DNA from: Sulfitobacter sp. BSw21498 | Lineage (GTDB): Bacteria; Pseudomonadota; Alphaproteobacteria; Rhodobacterales; Rhodobacteraceae | Assembly (NCBI RefSeq): GCF_006064855.1 | Contig: NZ_CP040753.1 | Span: 496,001 to 560,000 of the forward strand | Direction: 5' to 3' | Length of the DNA stretch: 64,000 nucleotides | Shown here: positions 1-8,998 of the stretch, piece after piece | Layout: every line of letters starts with the position of its first letter | Numbering within the stretch: position 1 is the stretch's first letter | Notes under the pieces: model-generated | Told to the model about the DNA's origin: nothing | The model's database searches: none | The model's input: only the letters and a program-made list of their open reading frames with translations | Made by a program: the position numbers and the translations under genes

Positions 1-1
1 A

Positions 2-1540
2 ATTCGCGGCAATGAGATCGGCATGATCTTTCAGGAACCGATGACCGCGCTGAACCCGGTCTTTACCGTGGGCCGCCAGCTGACCGAAGGGCTGCGCCTG
101 CACAAGAACATGTCCAAGTCGCAAGCCGAGGCGCGTGCGCTCGAACTGTTGACCCAAGTACGCATTCCCGAGCCCGCCCGTCGGATCAAGCAATACCCGC
201 ATGAACTGTCAGGCGGGATGCGCCAGCGGGTTGTGATCGCCATGGCGCTTGCCTGTTCGCCACGGTTGCTGATCGCGGATGAACCCACCACCGCACTTGA
301 TGTGACCATTCAGGCCGAAATCCTTGCGCTGATAGACCGGCTTAAACGCGAGACCGGCACCGCGGTGATGTTTATCACCCATGATATGGCGGTTGTGGCC
401 CAGATGGCTGACCGCGTCGTCGTCATGTTCCGCGGCAAGAAGGTCGAAGAGGGCACAGTCGAGGAAATCTTCGAGAACCCGCAGCACCCCTATACCAAAG
501 CGCTGCTGGCCGCTGTGCCGAAGCTGGGTGAAATGCGCGGCAAGGCCTACCCCGAACCGATGAGGCTGCTCGGCACCGAAGACAAGGAAATCGTGCCCAT
601 CAAAGGGACCGAGGAAACGCTGCTGACGGTCAAGAACCTGACCACGCGCTTTCCGGTCCAGGGCGGCTTTCTGCGCCGCACGGTTGCTAATGTCCATGCG
701 GTCGAAGACCTGTCGTTCACCATCAACAAGGGCCAGACGCTGAGCCTTGTGGGCGAATCCGGCTGCGGTAAATCCACGGCAGGGCGGTCTATTCTGCGGC
801 TGGTCGAACCCCAGTCGGGGGAGGTCAACCTTGACGGCAAAGACATCATGGCACTGGATCCGCGTGGCCTGCACAAGGCGCGGCTGGACATGCAGATGAT
901 CTTTCAGGACCCGTTTGCCTCGCTCAATCCGCAAATGCAGCTGTCGGATCAAGTGGCCGAACCGATCCATAACTATGGCACGCTCAAGGGGGCCGAGCTG
1001 ACCAAACGCATCGAGATGCTGTTTGACCGCGTGGAACTACCGCGCAGCTTTATGCGGCGTTTCCCCCATGAATTGTCAGGCGGGCAACGCCAACGGGTGG
1101 CGATCGCACGCGCCTTGGCCCTGAACCCTAAGCTGATTGTGGCAGACGAGGCCGTGTCGGCGCTGGATGTGTCGGTGCAGGCGCAGGTGGTCAATCTGAT
1201 GCTTGAGCTGCAGCAGGAATTGGGACTGTCCTTCCTTTTCATCAGCCACGACATGGCGGTGGTCGAACGGGTCAGCCACTATGTCGGCGTCATGTATCTG
1301 GGACGGATCGTCGAGATGGGCACCCGGGCGCAGGTGTTCGAAAATCCGCAGCACCCTTATACCCAAGCCTTGATGAAGGCCGTTCCCATCGCTGATCCGC
1401 GTCGCCGCAAAAAGGAAAGCGAACTGAACTTTAAACCGATCCCGTCGCCGATCCATCCGACAAGCTATGTCGCGGAACCCTCTGTTTACAAAACCGTATC
1501 CGCGGGCCATCAGGTGCTGATCACCGATAGCGGATACTAA
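2..1540 (+). CDS. fused DppD-DppF-type peptide ABC transporter ATPase, 5' partial
   Basis: This is the 3' part of a gene whose start lies before the window; the frame is open to the left edge. It encodes two ABC nucleotide-binding domains in tandem, as in fused DppD-DppF/OppD-OppF ATPases that power peptide import at the cytoplasmic face of the inner membrane. Counting from the first in-window ATG (position 23), the first domain lacks its Walker A but shows the Q-loop FQEP, signature LSGGMRQR (about residue 62) and Walker B with DEPTTALD. The second is complete: Walker [10 protein letters not shown] (244-252), LSGGQRQR (351-358) and a DEAVSALD box where DEPVSALD is usual. Both domains end with the NPQHPYT element typical of peptide transporters. 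The M20 deacylase 12 nt downstream fits peptide or acyl-amino-acid use. Confidence 0.93.
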   Translation: MRGNEIGMIFQEPMTALNPVFTVGRQLTEGLRLHKNMSKSQAEARALELLTQVRIPEPARRIKQYPHELSGGMRQRVVIAMALACSPRLLIADEPTTALDVTIQAEILALIDRLKRETGTAVMFITHDMAVVAQMADRVVVMFRGKKVEEGTVEEIFENPQHPYTKALLAAVPKLGEMRGKAYPEPMRLLGTEDKEIVPIKGTEETLLTVKNLTTRFPVQGGFLRRTVANVHAVEDLSFTINKGQTLSLVGESGCGKSTAGRSILRLVEPQSGEVNLDGKDIMALDPRGLHKARLDMQMIFQDPFASLNPQMQLSDQVAEPIHNYGTLKGAELTKRIEMLFDRVELPRSFMRRFPHELSGGQRQRVAIARALALNPKLIVADEAVSALDVSVQAQVVNLMLELQQELGLSFLFISHDMAVVERVSHYVGVMYLGRIVEMGTRAQVFENPQHPYTQALMKAVPIADPRRRKKESELNFKPIPSPIHPTSYVAEPSVYKTVSAGHQVLITDSGY

Positions 1541-1552
1541 AGGACCTCATTG

Positions 1553-2713
1553 ATGACTGCGCGCATGACCCCGTTTGAGCTGATGGAAAAACTTGTCAGC
1601 TTTCCCACCGTCTCACGAGACACAAATATCCCGCTGATCGACTGGGTGGCGGAGTATCTCGAAAGCCACGGCATCGCGTCACACCGCTATATTCACCCCG
1701 ATCAGCCCAAGCACGCGCTTTTTGCGCATGCCGGCCCGTGGGAAGAAGGCGCGGTTGTCCTCTCTGGTCATACAGATGTGGTGCCTGTCGACGGCCAGCC
1801 CTGGGACAGTGATCCGTTCACCGTGGTCGAACGGGACGGGCGCTATTATGGCCGTGGCTGCTGCGATATGAAGGGTTTCGACGCGCTGGCGATCTGGGCC
1901 TTGGTAGAGGCACATCATGCTGGCGTGCAACGCCCGCTGCAAATCGCGCTGAGCTTTGACGAGGAAATCGGCTGCACCGGTGCGCCTCCGATGATCGAAG
2001 CGATGCAGCCGGTGCTGCCCAAGGGCGCGTTAGTGATCGTGGGCGAACCCTCCACGATGCAGGCGGTGACAGGGCACAAGGGCGGGACGGGGTTCAACAC
2101 CCATGTCGTTGGCTTCGAGGTCCATTCGTCGCTGCTGCACACCGGCGTCAACGCGATCATGGCAGGGGCCAAGCTGATCGAGTGGGCCAATGAGGTGAAC
2201 ACCGAAAACATGGCGCGCAAACCCAGCGACCTTGCCGCGATGTTCAACCCGCCTTTCACCACCGCACATGTGGGCGTGATCTCTGGCGGGACGGCCCATA
2301 ATATCACCGCCAAGGATTGCCATTTTGCAATGGATTTCCGGGTTGTCCCCGGCGAAGACAAAGACGCCTGGGGCACCGCCTATCTTGAAAAAGTGCGCGA
2401 AGTCGAACAGCAGATGCAAGAGGTCGTCCCCGAAACCTATATCGAGATCACGCCCCGTTTTGACGTGCCAGCGCTCAAACCCGAGAAAGACGGGCTGGCC
2501 GAAACCTTTGTGCGCCAGATCACCGGCGACAACGCCAGCCACAAAGTCAGCTACGGCACCGAGGCAGGGCAGTTTCAGGAAGCAGGCTACAGCGCGGTGG
2601 TCTGCGGCCCCGGCGACATTGCGCAGGCGCACCAGCCCAACGAATACATCGAAGTCACCCAATTCGAGGCCGGCCATCAATTCATGCGCGACCTGCTTGA
2701 ACGGTTGAAATGA
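1553..2713 (+). CDS. ArgE/DapE-type M20 metallopeptidase (acetylornithine deacetylase-like)
   Basis: This M20 zinc enzyme of the ArgE/DapE/CPG2 group would hydrolyse N-acyl amino acids, with acetylornithine as the classical substrate. The metal-site motifs are in order: LSGHTDVVPVDG, GRGCCDMKG, the catalytic acid pair in SFDEEIGCTGAP, VGEPS, and a C-terminal His in the DIAQAHQPNEY segment. The length (386 aa) matches ArgE. A TTG lies three nt upstream, but the ATG at 1553 is preferred because AGGA at 1541-1544 sits 8 nt before it. The gene follows the peptide transporter ATPase by only 12 nt, so it is probably co-transcribed, and it may act on an imported acyl-peptide rather than in arginine synthesis. 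The exact substrate is an inference. Confidence 0.85.
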   Translation: MTARMTPFELMEKLVSFPTVSRDTNIPLIDWVAEYLESHGIASHRYIHPDQPKHALFAHAGPWEEGAVVLSGHTDVVPVDGQPWDSDPFTVVERDGRYYGRGCCDMKGFDALAIWALVEAHHAGVQRPLQIALSFDEEIGCTGAPPMIEAMQPVLPKGALVIVGEPSTMQAVTGHKGGTGFNTHVVGFEVHSSLLHTGVNAIMAGAKLIEWANEVNTENMARKPSDLAAMFNPPFTTAHVGVISGGTAHNITAKDCHFAMDFRVVPGEDKDAWGTAYLEKVREVEQQMQEVVPETYIEITPRFDVPALKPEKDGLAETFVRQITGDNASHKVSYGTEAGQFQEAGYSAVVCGPGDIAQAHQPNEYIEVTQFEAGHQFMRDLLERLK

Positions 2714-2730
2714 CCCAGCGCAGCGGCCCT

Positions 2731-2800
2731 CTTCTTCCAAATGGTACCAAATCCCGGGGGAGGGGCCGCCGTGCGGCGCCGGGGGCTGGCCCCGGACCCA
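2731..2800 (+). repeat. GC-rich hairpin-forming intergenic repeat element
   Basis: The gap between the ArgE-like gene and the FAD oxidoreductase starts with CTTCTTCCAAAT, has a palindromic TGGTACCA (2742-2749) and then runs into CCCGGGGGAG. A 6-bp stem CCGGGG/CCCCGG with a 5-nt loop lies at 2779-2795. The plan (CTTC, AT-rich part with CAAAT, then a CCCG..GGAG block) resembles the two copies at 25204 and 30083, and similar elements recur between genes in Rhodobacteraceae. No coding function is seen. Confidence 0.5.
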
Positions 2801-2843
2801 GGCCTGCGCCGCCCGCGACGCCAACGCAGAACAGAGCCTGACC

Positions 2844-4190
2844 ATGCAGCCGTTCCCGATTAATGCCACCACCCCCATCACCTATCCCGGCCCGCCCCCT
2901 GCGGCCTCGGATATCATTGTGATCGGCGGCGGGATCATCGGGGTCTGCACCGCGCTCTTTCTTGCGCGTGACGGGCATTCTGTGACCTTGCTGGAAAAAG
3001 GCCGCATCGCTGCCGAACAATCCAGCCGCAACTGGGGCTGGATCCGGCAACAGGGGCGGGATCCTGACGAGATGCCTATCATGGCCGAGGCGCAGGCGAT
3101 CTGGCGTGATCTGGCAGGGCAAACAGACGTCGATATCGGTCTACGGCAAGGCGGCATTGCCTATTTGGCGCAGAAACCGGCGCAGCTTGCCGGCTACGAA
3201 GACTGGCTGCCCCATGCGCGGGCCAATGGCGCGGATAGCAAGATGTTGACGGCTGCCGAGGTGACGCGGCTCTTTCCCACCCTCGCCACACCGCAGATCG
3301 GCGCGTTGATCACGCCGTCGGACATGCGCGCGGAGCCTTGGGTCGCCGTGCCCGCACTGGCCGGTATCGCCGCCCGCGAGGGCGTGCAGATCATCGAAAA
3401 TTGCGCCGTACGTGCACTCGACATTGCTGCGGGGCGTATTGCAGGGGTGATCACCGAACAGGGCCGTATCAAATCCTCGCAGGTGGTTCTGGCGGGCGGT
3501 GCCTGGTCGGCGCTGTTTCTACGCAACCACGGTATTTCGATGCCGCAACTCTCTGTGCGCGAAAATGTGGCAGCGACAGAGCCCTTGCCCGAAGTCTATG
3601 CGGGTGCGGTATCAGACGGGCGGGTCGCATTCCGTCGCCGCGAGGATGGCGGCTATACCCTTGCCCCACCCGGTGCGCCCGAGCTGTTCGTCGGGCCGGA
3701 TGCGTTCCGCGCGTTGCCTCACTTTATGACGCAATTGCTTGCCGATCCCTTTGGCCAACGGCTCCATCCGTTTGCACCCAAAGGCTTCCCCGATGCATGG
3801 GGAACCAAACGGCGCTGGCAGCCGGACGCCCCATCCCCGTTCGAGGCGATGCGCATCCTGGATCCCGCCCCCAATATGGCCAAGATCCGCCGCCTGCTGC
3901 GTGATTTTTCGGCGATGTTTCCGGAATTTGGTCCGATAAAGCTGAAATCCGCATGGGCAGGTATGATCGACACCATGCCCGATATTGTCCCTGTCGTAGA
4001 TACCGTGGCAGCACTGCCGGGGCTCACGATTGGCACCGGCATGTCAGGCCACGGCTTCGGCATAGGGCCGGGTATGGGCCGCGTTTTGGCTCGTCTGGTA
4101 ACCGGAGAGGGTGCTGGCCATGATCTTAGCCGGTTCCGCCTTGCGCGGTTTTCCGATGGAAGTCCTATGATATTGGGCCCCAACGTTTAG
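2844..4190 (+). CDS. FAD-dependent oxidoreductase, DadA/glycine oxidase-like (DAO family)
   Basis: This is a 448-aa protein of the D-amino-acid oxidase/dehydrogenase fold. The FAD-binding dinucleotide fold is at residues 24-50, with IGGGIIG followed by an acidic residue at the end of the second strand (LLEKG). A Ser-Ser-Arg-Asn-Trp segment follows, as in many DadA-like proteins that covalently or tightly bind flavin and oxidise secondary or D-amino acids, passing electrons to the respiratory chain or to oxygen. The C-terminal part carries GTGMSGHGFGIGPGMG, the second FAD-contact region. It lies between peptidase genes of the peptide-uptake group, which suggests a role in catabolising an amino acid released from an imported compound. 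The substrate cannot be read from the sequence. Confidence 0.85.
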   Translation: MQPFPINATTPITYPGPPPAASDIIVIGGGIIGVCTALFLARDGHSVTLLEKGRIAAEQSSRNWGWIRQQGRDPDEMPIMAEAQAIWRDLAGQTDVDIGLRQGGIAYLAQKPAQLAGYEDWLPHARANGADSKMLTAAEVTRLFPTLATPQIGALITPSDMRAEPWVAVPALAGIAAREGVQIIENCAVRALDIAAGRIAGVITEQGRIKSSQVVLAGGAWSALFLRNHGISMPQLSVRENVAATEPLPEVYAGAVSDGRVAFRRREDGGYTLAPPGAPELFVGPDAFRALPHFMTQLLADPFGQRLHPFAPKGFPDAWGTKRRWQPDAPSPFEAMRILDPAPNMAKIRRLLRDFSAMFPEFGPIKLKSAWAGMIDTMPDIVPVVDTVAALPGLTIGTGMSGHGFGIGPGMGRVLARLVTGEGAGHDLSRFRLARFSDGSPMILGPNV

Positions 4191-4215
4191 TCATAATGAA
4201 AAGGAACGCGCGCCG

Positions 4216-5379
4216 ATGCCGATCAAGAATCGCTTTGCCGAAACCCACGCCGAGATCACAGCATGGCGGCGTCACCTGCACACCATTCCCGAACTGCAAT
4301 TCGATCTTCCACAGACCGCGGGTTTTGTCGAAGAGAAGCTGCGCAGTTTTGGCATCACCGATATCACGACAGGCGTGGCGCAAACCGGTATCGTCGCGGT
4401 GATCGAGGGAAAGACCAATACCTCGGGGCGCAGCATCGGGTTGCGGGCGGATATGGACGCGCTACCGATCACAGAGGCGACGGGGCTTGAATATGCGTCA
4501 AAAAAAGCGGGCAAGATGCACGCCTGCGGCCACGACGGGCATACCGCTATGCTGCTTGGTGCGGCGCAATACCTGGCGGAAACACGCAATTTCGACGGGC
4601 GCGCAGTGCTGATCTTTCAACCCGCCGAAGAGGGCGGCGGTGGCGGCAATGTCATGGTCGAGGAAGGTCTGATGGAGCGGTGGTCGATCGACGAAGTGTA
4701 CGGCATGCACAATATGCCTGATCAGCCTGTCGGCACATTCGCGATCCGGTGTGGGGCGTTGCTGGCGGCGGCGGATGAATTCGATATTACAATCGCCGGG
4801 CAGGGTGGTCATGCCGCTGCCCCCCATGAAGCGATTGATACCAACCTTGCTGCGGCCCATGTCGTCGTGGCACTGCAATCCATTGCCGCGCGCAATGTCG
4901 ACCCGATCAAGAATGCGGTGGTGTCGGTCTGCACCATGCGATCCGACACCGACAGCCACAACGTCTTGCCGCAGACAGTGCGTTTGCGCGGCACGGTCCG
5001 CACACTTGATGCAAGCATCCGCGATCTGGTGCAAGACCGCTTGCAATCGGTCGTGACCCATACCTGCGCGGCCCATCAATGTACCGCCGACATCACCTAT
5101 GAACGCGGATACCCGATCACGGTGAATGCTGAGACCAACACCGGCTATGCCGCCGATGTGGCGGAAAACATCACGCCCGGTGTGGACCGTGACACGCCCC
5201 CGATTATGGCGGGGGAGGATTTCTCGTATATGCTGAACCAGCGCCCCGGTGCTTATATCATGTTGGGCAATGGCGACGGGCCCACCGTCCACCACCCTAT
5301 GTATAATTTCAACGATGACGCGATCCCCGCAGGTTGTAGCTGGTACGCGGAAATGATTGAAACAAGATTGCCAGCCTAG
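4216..5379 (+). CDS. M20 family amidohydrolase (HipO/ILR1-like), copy 1
   Basis: This is an M20D-type metal-dependent amidohydrolase of 387 aa, the family of hippurate hydrolase and IAA-amino-acid hydrolases, which release an amino acid from an N-acyl conjugate. Visible metal-site motifs are the HACGHDGHT block (Cys and His ligands), the acid pair in FQPAEEGGGGG, MHN, and the late HHPMYNF. The insert lid domain contains GGHAAAPHEAID. The start ATG is preceded by AAAAGGA about 10 nt upstream. The next gene is a close paralogue in the same orientation 68 nt later, so this is a tandem duplication. The neighbours (peptide transporter ATPase, FAD oxidase) point to use of acylated amino acids or peptides. 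Confidence 0.88.
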   Translation: MPIKNRFAETHAEITAWRRHLHTIPELQFDLPQTAGFVEEKLRSFGITDITTGVAQTGIVAVIEGKTNTSGRSIGLRADMDALPITEATGLEYASKKAGKMHACGHDGHTAMLLGAAQYLAETRNFDGRAVLIFQPAEEGGGGGNVMVEEGLMERWSIDEVYGMHNMPDQPVGTFAIRCGALLAAADEFDITIAGQGGHAAAPHEAIDTNLAAAHVVVALQSIAARNVDPIKNAVVSVCTMRSDTDSHNVLPQTVRLRGTVRTLDASIRDLVQDRLQSVVTHTCAAHQCTADITYERGYPITVNAETNTGYAADVAENITPGVDRDTPPIMAGEDFSYMLNQRPGAYIMLGNGDGPTVHHPMYNFNDDAIPAGCSWYAEMIETRLPA

Positions 5380-5447
5380 CCAGCGGCTTGCCCTGAAAAG
5401 GGGCACGCCGCATGCTTTTATCCCCCAGACTTCGAGGACTTCGAAAA

Positions 5448-6611
5448 ATGCCCGTTAAGAACCGATTTGCCGAATTGCACACCGACATCACCGCATGGCG
5501 ACGTGATCTGCATGAACACCCCGAAATCTTGTTTGAGACACACCGCACCTCTGGCACGGTTGCTGAAAAGCTGCGGGCCTTTGGCTGCGACGAAGTCGTC
5601 GAAGGCATCGGGCGTACGGGCGTTGTCGGCGTGATCAAGGGCAACTCTACCGCGTCGGGCAAAGTCATCGGGCTGCGCGCAGATATGGACGCGCTGCCGA
5701 TCCACGAGCAAACCGGGTTGGACTATGCCTCCAAGACGCCCAACGCGATGCACGCCTGCGGCCACGACGGCCACACGGCGATGCTTTTGGGGGCGGCGCA
5801 ATATCTGGCCGAAACGCGGAACTTTGACGGGACGGTCGTGGTGATCTTTCAGCCCGCCGAAGAAGGTGGCGGCGGCGGGCGCGAGATGTGCGAAGATGGC
5901 ATGATGGACCGCTGGGGCATCCAAGAAGTCTATGGCATGCACAACTGGCCCGGTATTCCCGCAGGTCAGTTCAGCATTCGCCCCGGCCCGTTCTTTGCGG
6001 CCACCGATCTGCTCGAGATCGAGGTCGAAGGTCTGGGCGGCCACGCTGCCAAGCCGCATGAGACCATCGATACAGGCGTTGTGACCGCGCATATCATCAC
6101 TGCGCTGCAAACCATCGTCAGCCGGAATGCGGACCCTGTGGGCAATATCGTGGTGTCCATTACCTCGATTGAATCCTCCTCCAAGGCGTTCAACGTCATC
6201 CCGCAGCGTGTGAACCTGCTGGGCACCGTGCGCACTTTGTCAAACGACCTGCGCGATCTTGCAGAAAAACGCGTGACAGAGATTTGCGAAGGCATCGCCA
6301 CCACCTTTGGCGCGACGGCACGGGTCAAATACGTGCGCAACTATCCGGTGATGGTGAACCACGACGCGCAGACCGAATTCGCGGCGGATGTCGCGCGCGG
6401 TATTTCAGGGCAATGTGACGAAGCACCCTTGGTCATGGGCGGCGAGGATTTCGCCTTTATGCTCGAAGAGCGCCCGGGTGCTTATATTCTGGTCGGCAAT
6501 GGCGACACCGCGATGGTGCACCACCCGATGTATAACTTTAACGACGATATCATCCCTGCTGGCTGCAGCTGGTGGGCAGGTATCGCCGAACAGCGTATGC
6601 CAATCGGCTAA
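5448..6611 (+). CDS. M20 family amidohydrolase (HipO/ILR1-like), copy 2
   Basis: This second M20D amidohydrolase is 387 aa long, exactly the length of its upstream paralogue. The two share near-identical stretches around the HACGHDGHTAM metal site and the AETRNFDG and AEEGGGGG segments, with more divergence in the lid domain. The frame is open to 5412, but the ATG at 5448 is chosen because it aligns with the start of the paralogue (MPVKNRF versus MPIKNRF) and has a GAGGA element about 9 nt upstream. All metal ligands seen in copy 1 are kept (HACGH, EE pair, MHN, HHPMYNF), so both copies should be active. Divergence of the lid suggests different acyl or amino-acid preference. Confidence 0.88.
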   Translation: MPVKNRFAELHTDITAWRRDLHEHPEILFETHRTSGTVAEKLRAFGCDEVVEGIGRTGVVGVIKGNSTASGKVIGLRADMDALPIHEQTGLDYASKTPNAMHACGHDGHTAMLLGAAQYLAETRNFDGTVVVIFQPAEEGGGGGREMCEDGMMDRWGIQEVYGMHNWPGIPAGQFSIRPGPFFAATDLLEIEVEGLGGHAAKPHETIDTGVVTAHIITALQTIVSRNADPVGNIVVSITSIESSSKAFNVIPQRVNLLGTVRTLSNDLRDLAEKRVTEICEGIATTFGATARVKYVRNYPVMVNHDAQTEFAADVARGISGQCDEAPLVMGGEDFAFMLEERPGAYILVGNGDTAMVHHPMYNFNDDIIPAGCSWWAGIAEQRMPIG

Positions 6612-6646
6612 GGTTCATGCGCATAGGGCGTGGGGAAACCCGCGCC

Positions 6647-7708
6647 CTATGCGGCCAGCAGTTTACGGTAAATCTTGACCAATGCCGCGGCTTCGCGCGC
6701 AATCGAAAAATCCGACACGACATAGCTGCGCCCGGCCTCTGCCCACGCGGCCAGACGCGTCCGGTCAGACAGGGCATCGCGTGTCGCGGCCTCAAGCGCG
6801 GGGATATTGTCTGGGTCCACCAGCAGGCCGGTTGTGCCTTGCACCACAAGCTTTTCAAACGCGCCCACACGGGTGGCGACGACTGGCACACCGCAGGCCA
6901 TCGCTTCGATCGGGGTCAGTCCGAACCCTTCCCAGCGTTGCGGCGCGACATAAAGATCCAGCACACGGTAGAAATCGGCCATATCGCCTACGGGCACCTC
7001 TGGCAGAAAGAGCATCCGGTCCGACAGGCCCTCGGCACGGGCGCGGTCTTTCAGGCCTTTCTTGAAGGCTTCGTATTTCTCGGTCGCGCGCCCCATCACA
7101 AGGGCCACGACATCGGGATTGTCCCGCAGGATGGGCAGCATGGCCTCGACAAAGGCATCAGTGCCCTTTTGCGCGCGGATACGGCCATAGCAGCCCACCA
7201 GCGTCGCATTCACCGGCAGCTTAAGCTCGGCGCGCAAGGCGGTGCGGTCGGGCGAGGGGGCAAAACCTTCGGTGTCGATGCCATGCATGATCACATGGCC
7301 GGGGTTTTCCAGATAGGCGTTGGTCCGGTCCGAGGTCGCAACCACGGTATCCATCCGCCGGATCAGCCAGCGCGTCAGGCCGGTCTGCTCGCGTTGGCTG
7401 GCCGAGGTGAACATCAGCTTGAGCCGTTTGCCCAGCAGATAGCGCAGCGCCAGCCCGCCCAGCATCTCTACGTTGCGCCGCGCGTGCCAGACCCGCCAAC
7501 CAGAGGCTGATGGCCCCCGCCGCGACATGGTGATCAGCGACGACAAAGGCACCTGTGGCACGTCCTCGGGGACGACAGGACCGGTCGCTACGATCGATAT
7601 GTCACGTGATTGCACCGGCACCAGCCGCATCACAGTGGCGGTGACGCCGCTCAGCCGGCGCTTGAAGTTCGGGGCGATCACATCGGTGCGGGCAAGAGGG
7701 TGCGTCAT
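6647..7708 (-). CDS. lpsB: LPS core biosynthesis glycosyltransferase LpsB (GT4)
   Basis: This 353-aa GT4 glycosyltransferase closely resembles Rhizobium/Sinorhizobium LpsB, the mannosyltransferase that extends the LPS inner core at the cytoplasmic face of the inner membrane. Recognisable points are the N-terminal IAPNFKRRLSGVTAT, WHARRN, TRWLIRRMD, ATSDR, HGIDTEGF and the nucleotide-sugar site EGFGLTPIEAMACGVPVVAT with the E-x7-E pattern. The length matches rhizobial LpsB (about 350 aa). Its ATG overlaps the stop of waaA by 4 nt (ATGA), so the two are translationally coupled and act in the same pathway. The sugar donor (GDP-mannose in rhizobia) is inferred from the family. Confidence 0.9.
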   Translation of the reverse strand: MTHPLARTDVIAPNFKRRLSGVTATVMRLVPVQSRDISIVATGPVVPEDVPQVPLSSLITMSRRGPSASGWRVWHARRNVEMLGGLALRYLLGKRLKLMFTSASQREQTGLTRWLIRRMDTVVATSDRTNAYLENPGHVIMHGIDTEGFAPSPDRTALRAELKLPVNATLVGCYGRIRAQKGTDAFVEAMLPILRDNPDVVALVMGRATEKYEAFKKGLKDRARAEGLSDRMLFLPEVPVGDMADFYRVLDLYVAPQRWEGFGLTPIEAMACGVPVVATRVGAFEKLVVQGTTGLLVDPDNIPALEAATRDALSDRTRLAAWAEAGRSYVVSDFSIAREAAALVKIYRKLLAA

Positions 7709-8991
7709 GGGGTATCCAACTTGAGAGTGGTGATCAGACGGCTGGCTATCGCATCCAGCTGGTCGTCCTGCGCGGCGATGAAACGGGATGCGGCTGCGGT
7801 CATCGTCGCGAGCTCTTGGGGATTGGTCAAGAGCGACAGGACGCGGGCGGTCAGGTCTTCGCCGTCCGCCACAATCCGCGCGGCCCCTTCGGTTTCAAGC
7901 TGCGCATAGGTCTCTGCAAAAGCCGCGACATGGTTGCCTGAAAGCACAGCCGCGCCCGATTGCGCCACCTCGAACGGGTTGTGCCCGCCGATGGGCAAAA
8001 GAGAGCCGCCCAGAAAAACCACGCCAGACAGGCTGTACCACAGACCCAATTCACCCAGCGTATCCGCCAGATAGACTTGCCCGCCCGGCGCGTCGCCGCG
8101 GCTGCGCCGTTGGACGGTCAGGCCAGCATCATGGGCCAGTGCCTCGACCGCGTCGCCGCGTTCGGGATGGCGGGGGGCAAGTATCAGACAGAGATCGGGC
8201 AGGTCGCGTAACAGCTTGCGGTGCGTCGCAAGTACGGTGCGTTCTTCGCCTTCGTGGGTCGAGGAGGCAACCCATACGGGCCGCCCGTCAAGCGCCGCGG
8301 TCACCCGCGCAAGCGCCTTGTCGTCGACCGGCAGAGGGCCGGCCATAGATTTTAGATTCACCCCGCGCGACACGCGATCGGCAGGGGCGTGCATGCGGAT
8401 CATATTGCGTGCCATCGCGTCATTCTGGGTCAGGATGAGCGTAAAAACATCAAACAGATAGCGGGCTGTGCGAGGCCATTTCTCCCAGAAATCCACGGTC
8501 TTGTCAGACATCCGTGCATTGACCAAGGCCATCGGCGCACCTGTCGCATGGGTCCGGCGCAGCATCTGGGGCCAAATCTCGCTTTCGACAAAAATCGCGG
8601 CATCGGGGTGCCAGTGGGACAAAAAGCGCTTAAGGGGGCCGGGCGCGTCAAGCGGGGCGAACTGGTGCACGCTGCGCGGCGGCAGACGCTGCGCCACCAG
8701 CTTGGCCGAGGTCGCGGTGCCCGATGTGATCAGGAATTGCGCGTCGGGCAGCATGATGCCCATGCGGGTGATCAACGCCAGCACCGACAGGCTTTCTCCG
8801 ACCGATGCTGCATGGACCCAGACCAGCTTGCCATCCGTCTGGCGCGGCAGCGTCGCAATACCGCGTTTCTCGCCCGCGCGGGCAGCGGGCACATCTTGCC
8901 CGTGCAGTTTGCGGGCCTCTGCGCTGGCGGCAAAGGGGATCAGGCAGCGGCTGGCAAGAACCCAGGCGCGGTACAGAAAGGGCGCGGACAC
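7705..8991 (-). CDS. waaA: 3-deoxy-D-manno-octulosonic acid (Kdo) transferase
   Basis: WaaA/KdtA transfers Kdo from CMP-Kdo to lipid A precursor, the step that starts the LPS core. The 428-aa protein has an N-terminal hydrophobic stretch and the Kdo-transferase landmarks WVHAASVGES, FVESEIWPQ, LVNARMSDK, VASSTHEGEE and the C-terminal GGHNPFEVAQSGAAVLSG donor-binding segment. The start is a GTG 7 nt after the moaA stop, and the stop overlaps the start of lpsB. The waaA-lpsB pair is a coherent LPS-core unit; linkage with moaA is positional. Confidence 0.93.
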   Translation of the reverse strand: MSAPFLYRAWVLASRCLIPFAASAEARKLHGQDVPAARAGEKRGIATLPRQTDGKLVWVHAASVGESLSVLALITRMGIMLPDAQFLITSGTATSAKLVAQRLPPRSVHQFAPLDAPGPLKRFLSHWHPDAAIFVESEIWPQMLRRTHATGAPMALVNARMSDKTVDFWEKWPRTARYLFDVFTLILTQNDAMARNMIRMHAPADRVSRGVNLKSMAGPLPVDDKALARVTAALDGRPVWVASSTHEGEERTVLATHRKLLRDLPDLCLILAPRHPERGDAVEALAHDAGLTVQRRSRGDAPGGQVYLADTLGELGLWYSLSGVVFLGGSLLPIGGHNPFEVAQSGAAVLSGNHVAAFAETYAQLETEGAARIVADGEDLTARVLSLLTNPQELATMTAAASRFIAAQDDQLDAIASRLITTLKLDTP

Positions 8992-8998
8992 GGTCGGG

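Noticed and set aside
6572..7510. Plus-strand open frame of 312 codons opposite lpsB
   Set aside because: Antisense to a gene with near-complete match to LpsB; no motif of its own.
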